In this document: positions 8,484 to 17,547 of the stretch, piece after piece
How positions within the stretch are numbered: position 1 is the stretch's first letter
Layout: every line of letters starts with the position of its first letter
From: Paenibacillus pabuli
GTDB lineage: Bacteria; Bacillota; Bacilli; Paenibacillales; Paenibacillaceae
Length of the DNA: 64,000 nucleotides
Reading direction: 5' to 3'
NCBI RefSeq assembly: GCF_023101145.1
Contig: NZ_CP073714.1
Coordinates: forward strand, 1,550,001 to 1,614,000
Translations under genes and position numbers: made by a program
Notes under the pieces: generated by a model
Told to the model about the DNA's origin: nothing
What the model saw: the letters and a program-made list of their open reading frames with translations, nothing else
Database searches by the model: none

Positions 8484-8654
8484 TTATAAGCTCAATTTTC
8501 GTACCCAGAATGTTGACTTAAACCATAAAGGCGTATGTGAGGTTTCAATACTCTCCAGAAACTCATCGGCTACACGACGGTTGTACTTACCGTTATTCAG
8601 CCACGGAAAATGAATGATGTGAATCTAGTGATAACCTGACACGAGGTAGAATTT
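8484..8654 (-). pseudogene. Possible remnant of an alpha/beta-hydrolase C terminus
   Basis: The minus strand reads KFYLVSGYH, then an in-frame TAG (8625-8627), then about 46 codons starting IHIIHFPWLNNGKYNRRVADEFLES and ending at TAA 8484-8486. The HFPWL...NRRVADEFLES pattern resembles the stretch after the catalytic His in alpha/beta hydrolases such as proline iminopeptidases. No start codon, ribosome binding site or upstream domain remains. It is most simply a decayed fragment left next to the transferred AT-rich gene. Assignment is tentative. Confidence 0.35.
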
Positions 8655-8655
8655 T

Positions 8656-8864
8656 CTAACTTTGTGTTGTATATATCTTCATTTTATATCATTATCATTT
8701 AGGTGCACGGACGATAGTCTGGCGGGGTATAATAAGAGAAGACGACTGTGCATCATAAGTTGATGTGAGAAGAGATGACAATCGCAGATAGGTTTTGCTT
8801 TTCGAAACTGCAGAATATGTGTATAATCACTCAAAATAGAGACAGTCGGCTAGGAGTGATCAAC
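8656..8864 (+). other. Intergenic region upstream of dgt
   Basis: Two TATAAT hexamers (8728-8733 and 8822-8827) without strong -35 partners are the only promoter-like words. The second lies between an upstream in-frame ATG (8775) and the chosen dgt start, which supports the shorter protein. Nothing else is recognised. Confidence 0.35.
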
Positions 8865-10280
8865 ATGCAATGGAACGATCTGAGAGAACATAGACAATAT
8901 CCTGAACTAACGAAGCTGGATGGGGCTCGTGCCGCTTATGAGCGCGACTATTCCAGACTGATACATTCACCGACCTTCCGTCGGCTGCAAGGAAAATCGC
9001 AGGTGTTTGGTGCAGGAACGGGCGATTATTATCGCACACGATTGACGCATTCCCTGGAGGTGGCGCAGATTGCGCGAGAAGCAGCAAGAAGCTTGCTGCG
9101 TCGATATCCCGAGGTGGAATTGAACCAAGCAGACAGCCCTGGACTGATTATCGATTCGGAAGTGGTGGAGTGTGCCGCGATTGCGCATGACTTCGGTCAC
9201 CCGCCTTTTGGGCATAAAGGAGAAGAAGTGCTGGATGGAATCCTCGATGATCTAATCAACACCGAGGCCAAGAAAATGATGAAGAAAAATCGTGGTGCCA
9301 AATCCCCTCAACCGGAATCAGAGATTCGTGCAGAGTTGAAGCGGAAATATGAACATTTTGAAGGTAATGCGCATAACTTCCGCCTCATTATGTTTCTGGA
9401 AAAAAGGGAAGATATCGATGGGCTGAACCTGTCGGATGCGGTGCTGCTGGGCATCAACAAGTACCCGTATCCGGGTACGGAGAGCAAGAAAGGCATGTAT
9501 CACCATGAATGGCAGTATATCCGCGAGATTCGCGATCGTTGGGACATTCCCTCTGGCAAAAAGACGCTTGAAGCGCAGCTGATGGATCTTTGCGATGATA
9601 TTGCGTATTCCGCACATGATCTGGAAGATGGCATCAAAGCAGGCAAAATCGAAGTACACGAGCATTTCCTGCAAGATCCGCATATCAATCGACTGATTGT
9701 GGATAAGATTACGACATTAGAGGATCTGTTCTGGAACGGATGGACAAGGGAAGCGATTGGCAAAAAAGTCGAAGAAGTCCTCGCTTCGTTCCTGCGCATC
9801 TGGAATGAGAAGATGCCGTTCTGCGAGCATGACTACTCTCGTACCCGCCGTGAGGTCAAGGCTTACTGGGTCAGCCTTTTTGTCGCCAGCCTGGGCGTTA
9901 TTGATGACGGGGACTGGAAGAAGGTGACGTTTGTCCGTGAAGGTGCCGAGGATCTCGATATGCTGCGTACGGTAAGTGTGCTCAAGAGCTTTGCCTGGGT
10001 GACCATGATTCGTGACCTGCGTGTGCAAAGGCTGCAAAAGCGCAGCGAATGGATGATCAAGCGTCTGTGGGATGCTTTCCTTGATCCGGAAACGTCAAAG
10101 TCCATTATTCCATCCGATTGGCTGCAACGCTATGAGAAGGATCAGGCGAAGGCGAATCCAATCTGGACATGGGAGCATATGGTGATCGATTATATTGCCG
10201 GGATGACGGACGCTTTTGCCGAGAAAATCTACAATGAACTATACGGCCTCAAGGTCGGTTCCATCTACGATCTGGATTAG
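8865..10280 (+). CDS. dgt: dGTPase-like deoxynucleotide triphosphohydrolase (HD domain)
   Basis: Cytosolic HD-superfamily enzyme that hydrolyses dNTPs to deoxynucleoside and triphosphate, 471 aa. The N terminus (RAAYERDYSRLIHSPTFRRLQGKSQVF) and TRLTHSLEVAQIAR supply the first metal-binding His. AHDFGHPPFGHKGEEVL provides the HD pair and second His cluster, and CDDIAYSAHDLEDG the last Asp. This order is the Dgt signature. The ATG at 8865 follows TAGGAGTGAT; an in-frame ATG at 8775 would place the promoter-like TATAAT inside the coding region and is rejected. It is followed after 21 bp by the flavin oxidoreductase gene, so the two may be co-transcribed. Confidence 0.93.
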   Translation: MQWNDLREHRQYPELTKLDGARAAYERDYSRLIHSPTFRRLQGKSQVFGAGTGDYYRTRLTHSLEVAQIAREAARSLLRRYPEVELNQADSPGLIIDSEVVECAAIAHDFGHPPFGHKGEEVLDGILDDLINTEAKKMMKKNRGAKSPQPESEIRAELKRKYEHFEGNAHNFRLIMFLEKREDIDGLNLSDAVLLGINKYPYPGTESKKGMYHHEWQYIREIRDRWDIPSGKKTLEAQLMDLCDDIAYSAHDLEDGIKAGKIEVHEHFLQDPHINRLIVDKITTLEDLFWNGWTREAIGKKVEEVLASFLRIWNEKMPFCEHDYSRTRREVKAYWVSLFVASLGVIDDGDWKKVTFVREGAEDLDMLRTVSVLKSFAWVTMIRDLRVQRLQKRSEWMIKRLWDAFLDPETSKSIIPSDWLQRYEKDQAKANPIWTWEHMVIDYIAGMTDAFAEKIYNELYGLKVGSIYDLD

Positions 10281-10301
10281 AGATAAGGAAGACGAAGGGA
10301 G

Positions 10302-11306
10302 ATGAGACGCTTGGGTGCGAACATCAGTGGAAAATACAATCTGGGCGTACTTGACCTTGTTCCAAGGCTGAACGGCGCTACAGCAGAACAGGCGCTTCAA
10401 CAATCCGTTACACTTGCGAAGCATGCTGAAGAGTGGGGCTATTCAAGGTACTGGACGTCTGAGCACCATGACATGGATGAACTTGCATCAGCATCACCGG
10501 AAGTGCTGCTTGCCCATATTGGCGCGCGAACGAACACGATTCAGCTTGGCTCCGGTGCCGTACTGTTACCGCATTATAGCCCGCTTAAGGTAGCAGAGTC
10601 GTTCCGACTGCTGGCGGCGCTCTACCCGGGACGGGTTGAACTCGGTTTGGGACGAGCTCCTGGGGGTGGCCCGCATGCAACGATGGCCTTGAGTGGCAAT
10701 TACTTGCAGCATGTGTCCAAGCTGCCAGAATCACTCGCGGCACTGACCGAATTGCTGGAAGACCGTTACACTTATGAGGAACATCCGGTGACGGCCCGCC
10801 CGATTCCGGAGACTCCGTTATCCTTATGGATGCTGGGGACCAACGTAAAGAGTGCTGAGTTTGCCGCCCGTTTTGGCATGGGGTATGTATTTGGACAATT
10901 CATGAGTGATGCGGATGGTACAGAGGCTGTGCGGCGTTACCGGGAGGGCTTTATCCCCAGCGCCACAAGGAAAGAGCCTGAGGTTATGGTTGCTGTCAGT
11001 GTGCTGTGTGCGGAGAAGCAGGAAGATGCGGTGACCTGGAGCCGCGAAATGGCGGAGAGACGCAGAGCTGTTGGAAAAGAAATTTCAACGCAGTCTGACA
11101 ATGTCAGCATAAGTACCAGCACCAACGACAAGACCGATGCCAATGAGAATGAGGTACAACGGCATTATGCCGGTACACCTGAACAGGTCTGGAACCAGCT
11201 GCAGCAGGTGTGCCAAAGGCTGAATACGGATCGGGTGCTTGTAGTAACAACTGGACCGGATTACGAGAGAAGGTTGGCCTCCTACAAGTTACTGATGAAC
11301 GCATAA
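10302..11306 (+). CDS. LLM-class flavin-dependent oxidoreductase (luciferase-like)
   Basis: TIM-barrel FMN-dependent monooxygenase of the bacterial luciferase superfamily, 334 aa, resembling YwcH/MsnO8-type proteins. Visible hallmarks are GVLDLVPRLNG at the first strand, EHHDMDELASASPEVLLAHIGARTN, the GSGAVLLPHYSPLKVAE substrate/FMN region and ELGLGRAPGG. The start is either ATG 10302, very close to AAGGGAG (10295-10301), or TTG 10311, which has better spacing. A Ser/Thr/Asn-rich stretch around residues 265-282 looks like a flexible insertion. The substrate is unknown. It lies 21 bp after dgt. Confidence 0.88.
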   Translation: MRRLGANISGKYNLGVLDLVPRLNGATAEQALQQSVTLAKHAEEWGYSRYWTSEHHDMDELASASPEVLLAHIGARTNTIQLGSGAVLLPHYSPLKVAESFRLLAALYPGRVELGLGRAPGGGPHATMALSGNYLQHVSKLPESLAALTELLEDRYTYEEHPVTARPIPETPLSLWMLGTNVKSAEFAARFGMGYVFGQFMSDADGTEAVRRYREGFIPSATRKEPEVMVAVSVLCAEKQEDAVTWSREMAERRRAVGKEISTQSDNVSISTSTNDKTDANENEVQRHYAGTPEQVWNQLQQVCQRLNTDRVLVVTTGPDYERRLASYKLLMNA

Positions 11307-11380
11307 GAGGGCGGCTCATAGCCGTTATGATACTAAGAATGGCAGGTTCCATACCCGCCATCTGCTTGGATTCAAATCGT

Positions 11381-11427
11381 AAGAGCTGCAGATCGGATAT
11401 TCACCGTATGCTGCAGCTCTTTTTTGC
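11381..11427 (+). terminator. Terminator after dgt/oxidoreductase
   Basis: AAGAGCTGCAG (11381-11391) pairs perfectly with CTGCAGCTCTT (11411-11421), and further T residues follow. Confidence 0.88.
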
Positions 11428-11669
11428 TTCATTTTAGTCAAAATTCTACATCATTCAATCCCGTTCAGCAGGTGCTGTGAAACAATCACAAGATTTTACA
11501 AAATAAAGTATGATCAAAACAAAAGAATGTTATAATACTTTACGTCTCTTTACCTGTAGATATAATTATAGAAAAGAGTATTTTGCAAGATGCCAAAAGA
11601 AGGGTAAAACAACGACAAAAGCACCTATAATTCGGAAGTGGCCGAAGATGGGCACAAGGGGGAAATCAC
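11428..11669 (+). other. Promoter region and leader of the chemoreceptor gene
   Basis: A TATAAT (11531-11536) is present without a good -35. The 130 nt after it are A-rich and I see no known riboswitch pattern. An 81-codon frame starting at 11510 overlaps the chemoreceptor start out of frame and lacks a ribosome binding site. Confidence 0.35.
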
Positions 11670-13382
11670 ATGTTCAGCAGATTCAGGATCAAGAGTATCG
11701 GTCTGCGTATCAGCATCGCGTTCTATTTATTAATCCTCTGTTTAATTCTTCTTAGTGTCACAATTGTTATACAAATGAACTCGATGGAAAAAAACACGAA
11801 TATGATCACCAATAACTGGATGCCTTCCATCCAGCAAATTAACCGTTTGAATTATACAACAGAGCATATCTTGTCATTGAGCTATCGCCACTATGATGCA
11901 CAGGCAGGGGCCAAAGCGGACCTCGCTGAAGAGCGCACCAAATACATTCGTGAAACGGCTCAGGCTATTAAAATATATGATCAGCAGGACAAGGCAGCTG
12001 AAGAACAAGAACATTGGGAAGCGCTAAAGACGAAGTGGGAAGCTTACCTTAAAATCAACACGCAAGCCATCAAGCTGAGTGACGAAGGTCAGGAACAACT
12101 GGCTAAGGAAGTATCCGAAAAAGGAGCAGCTTCCTTTGATTCGATGCAAGTCCATCTGGATTTTCTGGTGGAATACAATCAGGAGCAGTCCGATCTCTCA
12201 GCGGCTCAGACAATTCGATCCGTTCAGGATGGCCGAATTATTATTATCATTGGTGTTCTGGTGATGATTATGATTACAGCAATAGTAATTCCGATCATCC
12301 GTTCACAAGTTATTAAACCGCTGCTACGGGTGATCAGTGCCGTGAAACTGATTGCGGAAGGTCAATTAAATGTCCAGGACATACATACCAAACATGAAGA
12401 CGAAGTTGGTGTACTTGCCAAAGCCGTGAATGACATGAAAGGTAATCTGACCTCCATGGTACTGAATGTCAGACGAATCGCTGAAGCTGTCAACCGCCAA
12501 AGCAGCGAATTGGCCATTTCCTCTGAAGAGGTGAAGATCGGCAGTCGCCAAATTGCTCTAACGATGGAAGAGTCGGCAAAAGCGGCAGAGAGTCAGGCGG
12601 GAACGGCTGTTGAATCCGCCCGCACCGTCGAGGAATTGAATGCACATATTCTGCAACATTCGGAGCAGGGGAACCAGCTCCGGCTGATGTCAGACCTCAT
12701 TCTGAAACAAGGGCTGAACGGTCGGGAGTCCATGGAGCAATCCGTGAATCAGATGCAGCAGATTGCTGGTGTAGTCTCGTCTTCCATGAACAAGATGGAG
12801 CAGCTTGACCGCAAAAACGAAAACATCTCACAGTTGGTTCAAGTCATTCATGACATTGCGCGCCAAACTAACCTGCTCGCATTGAACGCTTCTATTGAAG
12901 CTGCCCGTGCAGGAGAGAGCGGACGCGGATTTGCAGTCGTTGCAGCAGAAGTGCGGAAGTTGTCGGAAGCCGTTCGGACATCTGTAGAAGAGATTACTGT
13001 CATCACGGAGGATATTCAGAAGGATTCCCAGGGTGTAGTCGAGGAATTGCGAACAGGTGTACTGGAGACAGAGCGTGGACAACAGCAAGTACGTAATTCC
13101 GGCAATCTGTTCCGCACCATTAGTGAGTCGGTGGAAGGTATGGTTCAGGTCATTGGTACAATGACAGATGGTTTGAAGGGGATGCAGGAAGCGAGCGGAC
13201 GCATGCATCAGTTCAGTCAACAAATTTCGGCAGTATCGGAGGAATCCGCAGCCGGCGTAGAAGAAGTGTCAGCGTCGGCCGAAGAACAGGTGAGTTCAAT
13301 GGAAACGATTAGCGGCAATATTAACACATTGAAAGAATTGTCCGAAGATCTGCTTGCTTCCATTGAAAAATTAAAAATATAA
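11670..13382 (+). CDS. Methyl-accepting chemotaxis protein
   Basis: Transmembrane chemoreceptor, 570 aa, that reports ligand or stress status to CheA/CheW. TM1 is at about residues 12-32. An extracellular four-helix-bundle (4HB_MCP-like) sensor follows to about residue 188. TM2 ([18 protein letters not shown]) is near 190-208, then a HAMP domain and a long cytoplasmic coiled coil. The signalling tip is canonical: [20 protein letters not shown] and [19 protein letters not shown]. There is no C-terminal CheR-binding pentapeptide. ATG 11670 follows AAGGGGGAAA. It is not next to other chemotaxis genes. The ligand is unknown. Confidence 0.95.
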   Translation: MFSRFRIKSIGLRISIAFYLLILCLILLSVTIVIQMNSMEKNTNMITNNWMPSIQQINRLNYTTEHILSLSYRHYDAQAGAKADLAEERTKYIRETAQAIKIYDQQDKAAEEQEHWEALKTKWEAYLKINTQAIKLSDEGQEQLAKEVSEKGAASFDSMQVHLDFLVEYNQEQSDLSAAQTIRSVQDGRIIIIIGVLVMIMITAIVIPIIRSQVIKPLLRVISAVKLIAEGQLNVQDIHTKHEDEVGVLAKAVNDMKGNLTSMVLNVRRIAEAVNRQSSELAISSEEVKIGSRQIALTMEESAKAAESQAGTAVESARTVEELNAHILQHSEQGNQLRLMSDLILKQGLNGRESMEQSVNQMQQIAGVVSSSMNKMEQLDRKNENISQLVQVIHDIARQTNLLALNASIEAARAGESGRGFAVVAAEVRKLSEAVRTSVEEITVITEDIQKDSQGVVEELRTGVLETERGQQQVRNSGNLFRTISESVEGMVQVIGTMTDGLKGMQEASGRMHQFSQQISAVSEESAAGVEEVSASAEEQVSSMETISGNINTLKELSEDLLASIEKLKI

Positions 13383-13426
13383 AACCTCTTCTTATAATAG
13401 AAGAAACATGAAGGACGGCTACTCTA

Positions 13427-14401
13427 TTGAGCTCTAAAATCACCAAAGATTCAGTTGTCGGAAGTTACGTATATACCTTTGCTTGCCATGAGAATGAACG
13501 TGCCCTGTGTGAACTGGAGTTGGGAACAATGCTCGTTCCTGGCACAGATCTTGATTCACGCGACCATGCCTATGTTCGTTCCAATCGATGTATTCCACCA
13601 GGGAGAAGTCCTTTTATCCGGGGCAGGCTGGATGTGATGGCCGAAGCCGATACAGTGGCAGGTCTTAAGCCTGCCGCTTCACAAATCGAACTGTCATCTG
13701 GTGAAACGTTCAAGGTTGTCTGCCTGAAAGAGGGCGATGATATGCCGGATTACGCACATTCCCGTTTGATGGAAAGAGAGCTCGGCATGTGCATTAAAGG
13801 AAAAGCGATGATGAAACAGCCTGACGTGACTTTTGGACTAATGCATGGGAATGGTAGATGGCTCTTCGGTCAATGGACAGAAGCCGACCGCTCGTGGCAA
13901 ACCCATCATCAGAAGCCGCAAAATTATTCCACAGGCCTTGGTGTTACATTGGCCAGAGCGTTGGTGAATATTGCTATTCCGCAAGTGCAGGGACATCAGT
14001 TGCTCGATCCTTGCTGCGGGATGGGGACCGTTATCATTGAGGCGTTGTCGATGGGGATTGAGGCCAGAGGAAATGATTTAAACCCTTTGGCAGTACAAGG
14101 TGCGCGCATTAATCTTCCTCATTATGGGTATGATCCAGCCAGGATTACCCTCGGAGATATGAATGATCTGGAAGGTTTCTACGATGCAGCCATACTGGAC
14201 ATGCCATATAATCTCTGTTCTGTTCTTCCCGATGAGGAACAACTTGCCATGTTGACGAGTTTGAAGAGACTTGCAGGACGAGCAGTAATCGTTTCCACCG
14301 AATGGGTGGAGGGGCACATTCTGGATGCCGGATGGAACATCGATCAGTATCGAACCGTGAGCAAAGGGACGTTTATACGTCACATTTGGCTGTGCACCTA
14401 G
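13427..14401 (+). CDS. SAM-dependent RNA methyltransferase-like protein (UPF0020/TRM11-like)
   Basis: 324 aa. The C-terminal half is a Rossmann methyltransferase with motif I LLDPCCGMGTVIIEAL, the acidic loop GNDLNPLAVQGA and motif IV DMPYNL, a variant of the DPPY box of N-modifying enzymes. This arrangement matches the UPF0020 family, which methylates guanosine in RNA. The N-terminal 170 residues could be a THUMP-like RNA-binding region but no motif proves it. The start is TTG 13427 after AAGGACGG. The Met for Pro change in DPPY is common in this branch. The RNA target is unknown. It is a single gene, bounded by a strong terminator. Confidence 0.75.
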   Translation: MSSKITKDSVVGSYVYTFACHENERALCELELGTMLVPGTDLDSRDHAYVRSNRCIPPGRSPFIRGRLDVMAEADTVAGLKPAASQIELSSGETFKVVCLKEGDDMPDYAHSRLMERELGMCIKGKAMMKQPDVTFGLMHGNGRWLFGQWTEADRSWQTHHQKPQNYSTGLGVTLARALVNIAIPQVQGHQLLDPCCGMGTVIIEALSMGIEARGNDLNPLAVQGARINLPHYGYDPARITLGDMNDLEGFYDAAILDMPYNLCSVLPDEEQLAMLTSLKRLAGRAVIVSTEWVEGHILDAGWNIDQYRTVSKGTFIRHIWLCT

Positions 14402-14424
14402 AATGACTATAATGGAAATAACAG

Positions 14425-14475
14425 AAAAAACCTCCATACCGGAAAAATTCATTTTCCGGTATGGAGGTTTTTGAT
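14425..14475. terminator. Bidirectional terminator
   Basis: AACCTCCATACCGGAAAA pairs with TTTTCCGGTATGGAGGTT (14429-14468), with A- and T-runs on the two sides. It serves the convergent methyltransferase and dehydrogenase genes. Confidence 0.93.
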
Positions 14476-14537
14476 TTTTTATGGGAAAACTACATTACAT
14501 GGATTTGTACAATTTCACATAGGATAAAATGGGATTT

Positions 14538-15494
14538 TTAGTATTTATGACTATAATCCATCAAATTAAGCGGGAGAGTCTTTCCGGCAATATAGGCTTC
14601 CAGATTTTGTACAAAAATATCCAGTGCTCGTTCAGTGTATTGCTCTGTGCTGCCGGCAATGTGCGGCGTAATCAGGACGTTATCCTTACCCCACAAGGGG
14701 TGATCAGCTGGGAGCGGCTCCTCTTCGAATACGTCAAGTGCAGCAAAGGCAACTTGTCCACTCTCTAGCGCACCCAGCAGAGCTTCCGTATTCACGCTTG
14801 GGCCACGCCCCACATTGACGAAGCATGCACCGGATTTGAAATGCTCAAATGCAGACTGGTCATAGATATGATAGGTTTCATCTGTAAGTGGCAAAATATT
14901 GATGACGTAATCACCTTGCCCCAGTGCTTCGTGCAGGCCGGACATGTTGTACATTTGATCTACATTCGGAACATCTTTTCCGGAACGACGCACTCCAACT
15001 ACGTTCATGCCTAATGCTTTGAGAATACGCGCGGTTTCTGATCCGATCTCTCCGACGCCGACAATAACCGCTGTTTTGCCATGCAGTTCCGGAAGCGGTT
15101 TGCCCGGTGATTTCCACTCGGCCTGCTGCTGGTGCAGCATCGCTTGTCTCAGCCAGCGGCTGTGGGACAGCATCATGCCTAGAATAATTTCGGTAATGGG
15201 AATGGCGTGTACGCCATTAGCACTGGTTACCAAAATGCTTTTTTGTTCCAAATCTGAGAATGGAAGGTTATCCACGCCGGCAGACCAGACCTGAACCCAT
15301 TTCAGGGGACTTTCTTCTTTCAGTGCATGCTCGGTTACCAGAGGAGACCAGCCTACGATAATTTCAGCTTCTTTTAACTCCGAAATGTCAATCTCTTTGG
15401 CTTTACCAACCTTAAGTGTATAACCTGGTGCTGCTTCCAGAATGCGTTGTTGCTGTTTTGTTGACAAGGATGGGAAACATACAATTTTACCCAT
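14538..15494 (-). CDS. D-2-hydroxyacid dehydrogenase (NAD-dependent)
   Basis: 318 aa cytosolic oxidoreductase of the D-isomer-specific 2-hydroxyacid dehydrogenase family, related to phosphoglycerate and glyoxylate/hydroxypyruvate reductases. The catalytic domain includes WSAGVDNLPF. The NAD-binding domain shows VGVGEIGSETARIL (GxGxxG), VNVGRGPSVNTEAL (catalytic Arg region) and TPHIAGSTEQY (catalytic His). The start is ATG 15494, behind CAGGAGGCC; a longer frame to 15713 overlaps the promoter region of the divergent gene and is rejected. The exact substrate is not predictable. It is divergent from the thpR-like gene. Confidence 0.9.
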   Translation of the reverse strand: MGKIVCFPSLSTKQQQRILEAAPGYTLKVGKAKEIDISELKEAEIIVGWSPLVTEHALKEESPLKWVQVWSAGVDNLPFSDLEQKSILVTSANGVHAIPITEIILGMMLSHSRWLRQAMLHQQQAEWKSPGKPLPELHGKTAVIVGVGEIGSETARILKALGMNVVGVRRSGKDVPNVDQMYNMSGLHEALGQGDYVINILPLTDETYHIYDQSAFEHFKSGACFVNVGRGPSVNTEALLGALESGQVAFAALDVFEEEPLPADHPLWGKDNVLITPHIAGSTEQYTERALDIFVQNLEAYIAGKTLPLNLMDYSHKY

Positions 15495-15682
15495 AGTTAT
15501 TGGCCTCCTGAAATCAAAATGTTGTGGTTTTAGTGTATCAGAAAAGAAGGCGATGTGCGTAAAAGGCAGGAATACAGCCTCATGTGCAAATCTCTGAATT
15601 TGTGTCACTCTATATTTAACCAGCTTGAAACCATAGAGACGACTGTGAAATAATAAAATGAACTTTAGAAGAGGTGTATACC

Positions 15683-16285
15683 ATGAATAACTATTCATAT
15701 ACGGATCTTCCATCCCGACGGGAACGATTATTTATTGCACTTCGGGTGCCGACACATATTCAGAATGTACTTCGGATGTCTGCGGAGCAGGTGCAAGGAA
15801 AGCTTGATTTTCGCAAATGGACCGATTATAGGGATTATCATATTACATTGCAATTTCTGGGGGATACCCTTGTTAGTGACATTGGACTTCTTCGGAAAAC
15901 ATTGCGCTCGGTAACGGTTGGAACTCATCCTTTTGAGTTGCAATTATCCGGATGGGGAACATTCGGTCTGGAGGAGGCACCAAAGGTGTTGTGGAAAGGT
16001 GTTGAAGGAGAGATCGACCAACTGCATCTTTTGCAAAAACGGATCGTGGACGCAACTTCCTCTCTGGGATTTAAGGCTGAATTAAGACCGTATTCTCCTC
16101 ATATTACGATGGCGCGTAAATTTTTGGGTCACAACCCAGGAAATGAGAATAAAGGAATATTTGGAGTGCTTCCTGAACTCTTTTTGGGTGTTAATTCTTG
16201 GATAGTGCAAGATTTTGTGCTATATGTGACACAGTCAGGTCAGGCGCCGATGTATGAGGTCGTGGATACGTTTTCTTTTTCCTGA
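15683..16285 (+). CDS. thpR: RNA 2',3'-cyclic phosphodiesterase (ThpR/2H family)
   Basis: 200 aa enzyme of the 2H phosphoesterase superfamily, which opens 2',3'-cyclic phosphates and was first described as 2'-5' RNA ligase. Both HxT/S motifs are present: HITLQFLG at about residue 56 and HITMARKF at about residue 146. The N-terminal RLFIALRVP strand is typical. ATG 15683 follows AGAGGTG; a GTG at 15674 is in frame but lies inside that ribosome binding site. Its physiological RNA substrate is not known in bacteria. Confidence 0.88.
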   Translation: MNNYSYTDLPSRRERLFIALRVPTHIQNVLRMSAEQVQGKLDFRKWTDYRDYHITLQFLGDTLVSDIGLLRKTLRSVTVGTHPFELQLSGWGTFGLEEAPKVLWKGVEGEIDQLHLLQKRIVDATSSLGFKAELRPYSPHITMARKFLGHNPGNENKGIFGVLPELFLGVNSWIVQDFVLYVTQSGQAPMYEVVDTFSFS

Positions 16286-16415
16286 AACTCATGGATATGC
16301 CATAAAATCACATTGACATTACGTTATTCCCTATGTAATATTAGCCATCGTTATTCAAATTCTTTTTTTGTGGTTACTTAGATTAGGGAATTGTTTCGAC
16401 AGGAGGAATCTTCGA

Positions 16416-17273
16416 ATGGATATTATAAGCAAAAATCGTTGGGTGGCACCGATGTTATCTGTGCTGCTTGTATGTATAGTGGGGGCTAACGTCGTTCAGG
16501 CGACTGGAAAGTGGAATGAGGAAAGTGATAGCAAACAGATGACCGAGCTTGCGGCTTCTGCAGAAAATAGCGAAAATTCTTTTAGCGGAGACAGGCGAAT
16601 GATGGAAGACGGGACAAGTCTGTCTACTGATGCGTCTATTCAGGCGGATAAATGGACCAATTCGCTCCCGGCCAAGAATTGGCTGACGGCTGCTCAGGAA
16701 GAGCAGGAACAGAAAGAAGCCAAGGCTAAGCATGCAGCCCGAGCTGCAGCAGCGGCCAAAGCAAAAAAAGAGGCTGCTCTGAAATTAGCCAAAGTAGAGC
16801 GTGCCAAGGCGATAGCTGCAATTACGACTCCCCCCCAAAAACTTTACTTTACACGGACCAAACTTCTGAACCAGGAAGACTCGAAACTTGCAACCTGGTC
16901 ATACAGTGTGTCCGATAAAGAACTGCATCTGCTGCAAAAAATCGTCATGGCAGAGGCGGAAGGTGAACCGTACGAAGGCAAAGTGGCAGTTGCCAATGTT
17001 GTCTTAAACCGGCTGCGGTCAGCCAATTTTCCCGATACCATTTACAAAGTAATCTATCAGAAATCTCAGTTCAGTCCTGTAGCGAACGGGCGCTTGAAAC
17101 GTGTTACTCCCAATGAGGACAGTATCAAGGCAGTCAATGCAGCGTTGAATGGGAAAAAGGAAGTCGCCGATGATACGTATTATTTCTTGTCATTGACGCT
17201 TGCGGATGATCTGACAGTGGCTCGCTCCCAGAAAAAAGTAAAAACGATCGGGCATCATACTTTTTACAAGTAA
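16416..17273 (+). CDS. Cell wall hydrolase, SleB/CwlJ type
   Basis: 285 aa secreted protein. A hydrophobic signal segment (VAPMLSVLLVCIVGANVVQA, residues 9-28) is followed by a low-complexity linker and an Ala/Lys/Glu-rich helix (about residues 100-140). The C-terminal Hydrolase_2 domain begins at about residue 170 with KIVMAEAEGEPYEGKVAVAN, carrying the catalytic Glu, and continues with VVLNRLRS, QFSPVANGR and IGHHTFYK. The family includes the germination-specific lytic enzymes SleB and CwlJ, which cut spore cortex peptidoglycan. There is no N-terminal peptidoglycan-binding domain, so it could equally act in vegetative wall turnover. ATG 16416 follows AGGAGGAAT. Confidence 0.88.
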   Translation: MDIISKNRWVAPMLSVLLVCIVGANVVQATGKWNEESDSKQMTELAASAENSENSFSGDRRMMEDGTSLSTDASIQADKWTNSLPAKNWLTAAQEEQEQKEAKAKHAARAAAAAKAKKEAALKLAKVERAKAIAAITTPPQKLYFTRTKLLNQEDSKLATWSYSVSDKELHLLQKIVMAEAEGEPYEGKVAVANVVLNRLRSANFPDTIYKVIYQKSQFSPVANGRLKRVTPNEDSIKAVNAALNGKKEVADDTYYFLSLTLADDLTVARSQKKVKTIGHHTFYK

Positions 17274-17446
17274 TTGACCTGTAAATTCTGCAAACAGGCA
17301 GGGTAGTTAACTATGTATATACTACATATTCCTTGAAAAGCCCAGAAATGCAGTTTTATTTCGTCGTTTTTAATTTTTGGTGATGGGGGTTTGTTATTTA
17401 AATTACCCTTTTTAGCAGAAAATCATACGAAGATATGAACGAAATA

Positions 17447-17490
17447 AAAGAAGGTTCCCTTCCGGATCAATGGAGGGGAACCTTCTTTAT
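17447..17490. terminator. Bidirectional terminator between sleB-like and ugtP-like genes
   Basis: AAAGAAGGTTCCC pairs with GGGAACCTTCTTT, with further TTCC/GGAG pairing inside the stem. It is placed between convergent genes. Confidence 0.85.
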
Positions 17491-17547
17491 GCATGCTCCT
17501 AGAGATGAAACACCCTCGTAGAACGACTCGAAGGGGTCATAGAGCTG

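Noticed and set aside
11537..11669. c-di-GMP riboswitch in the chemoreceptor leader
   Set aside because: Considered because chemoreceptor genes often carry one, but the conserved GEMM core words are absent.
11510..11755. 81-codon frame upstream of the chemoreceptor
   Set aside because: It includes the promoter-like region, overlaps the chemoreceptor start in another frame and has no ribosome binding site.
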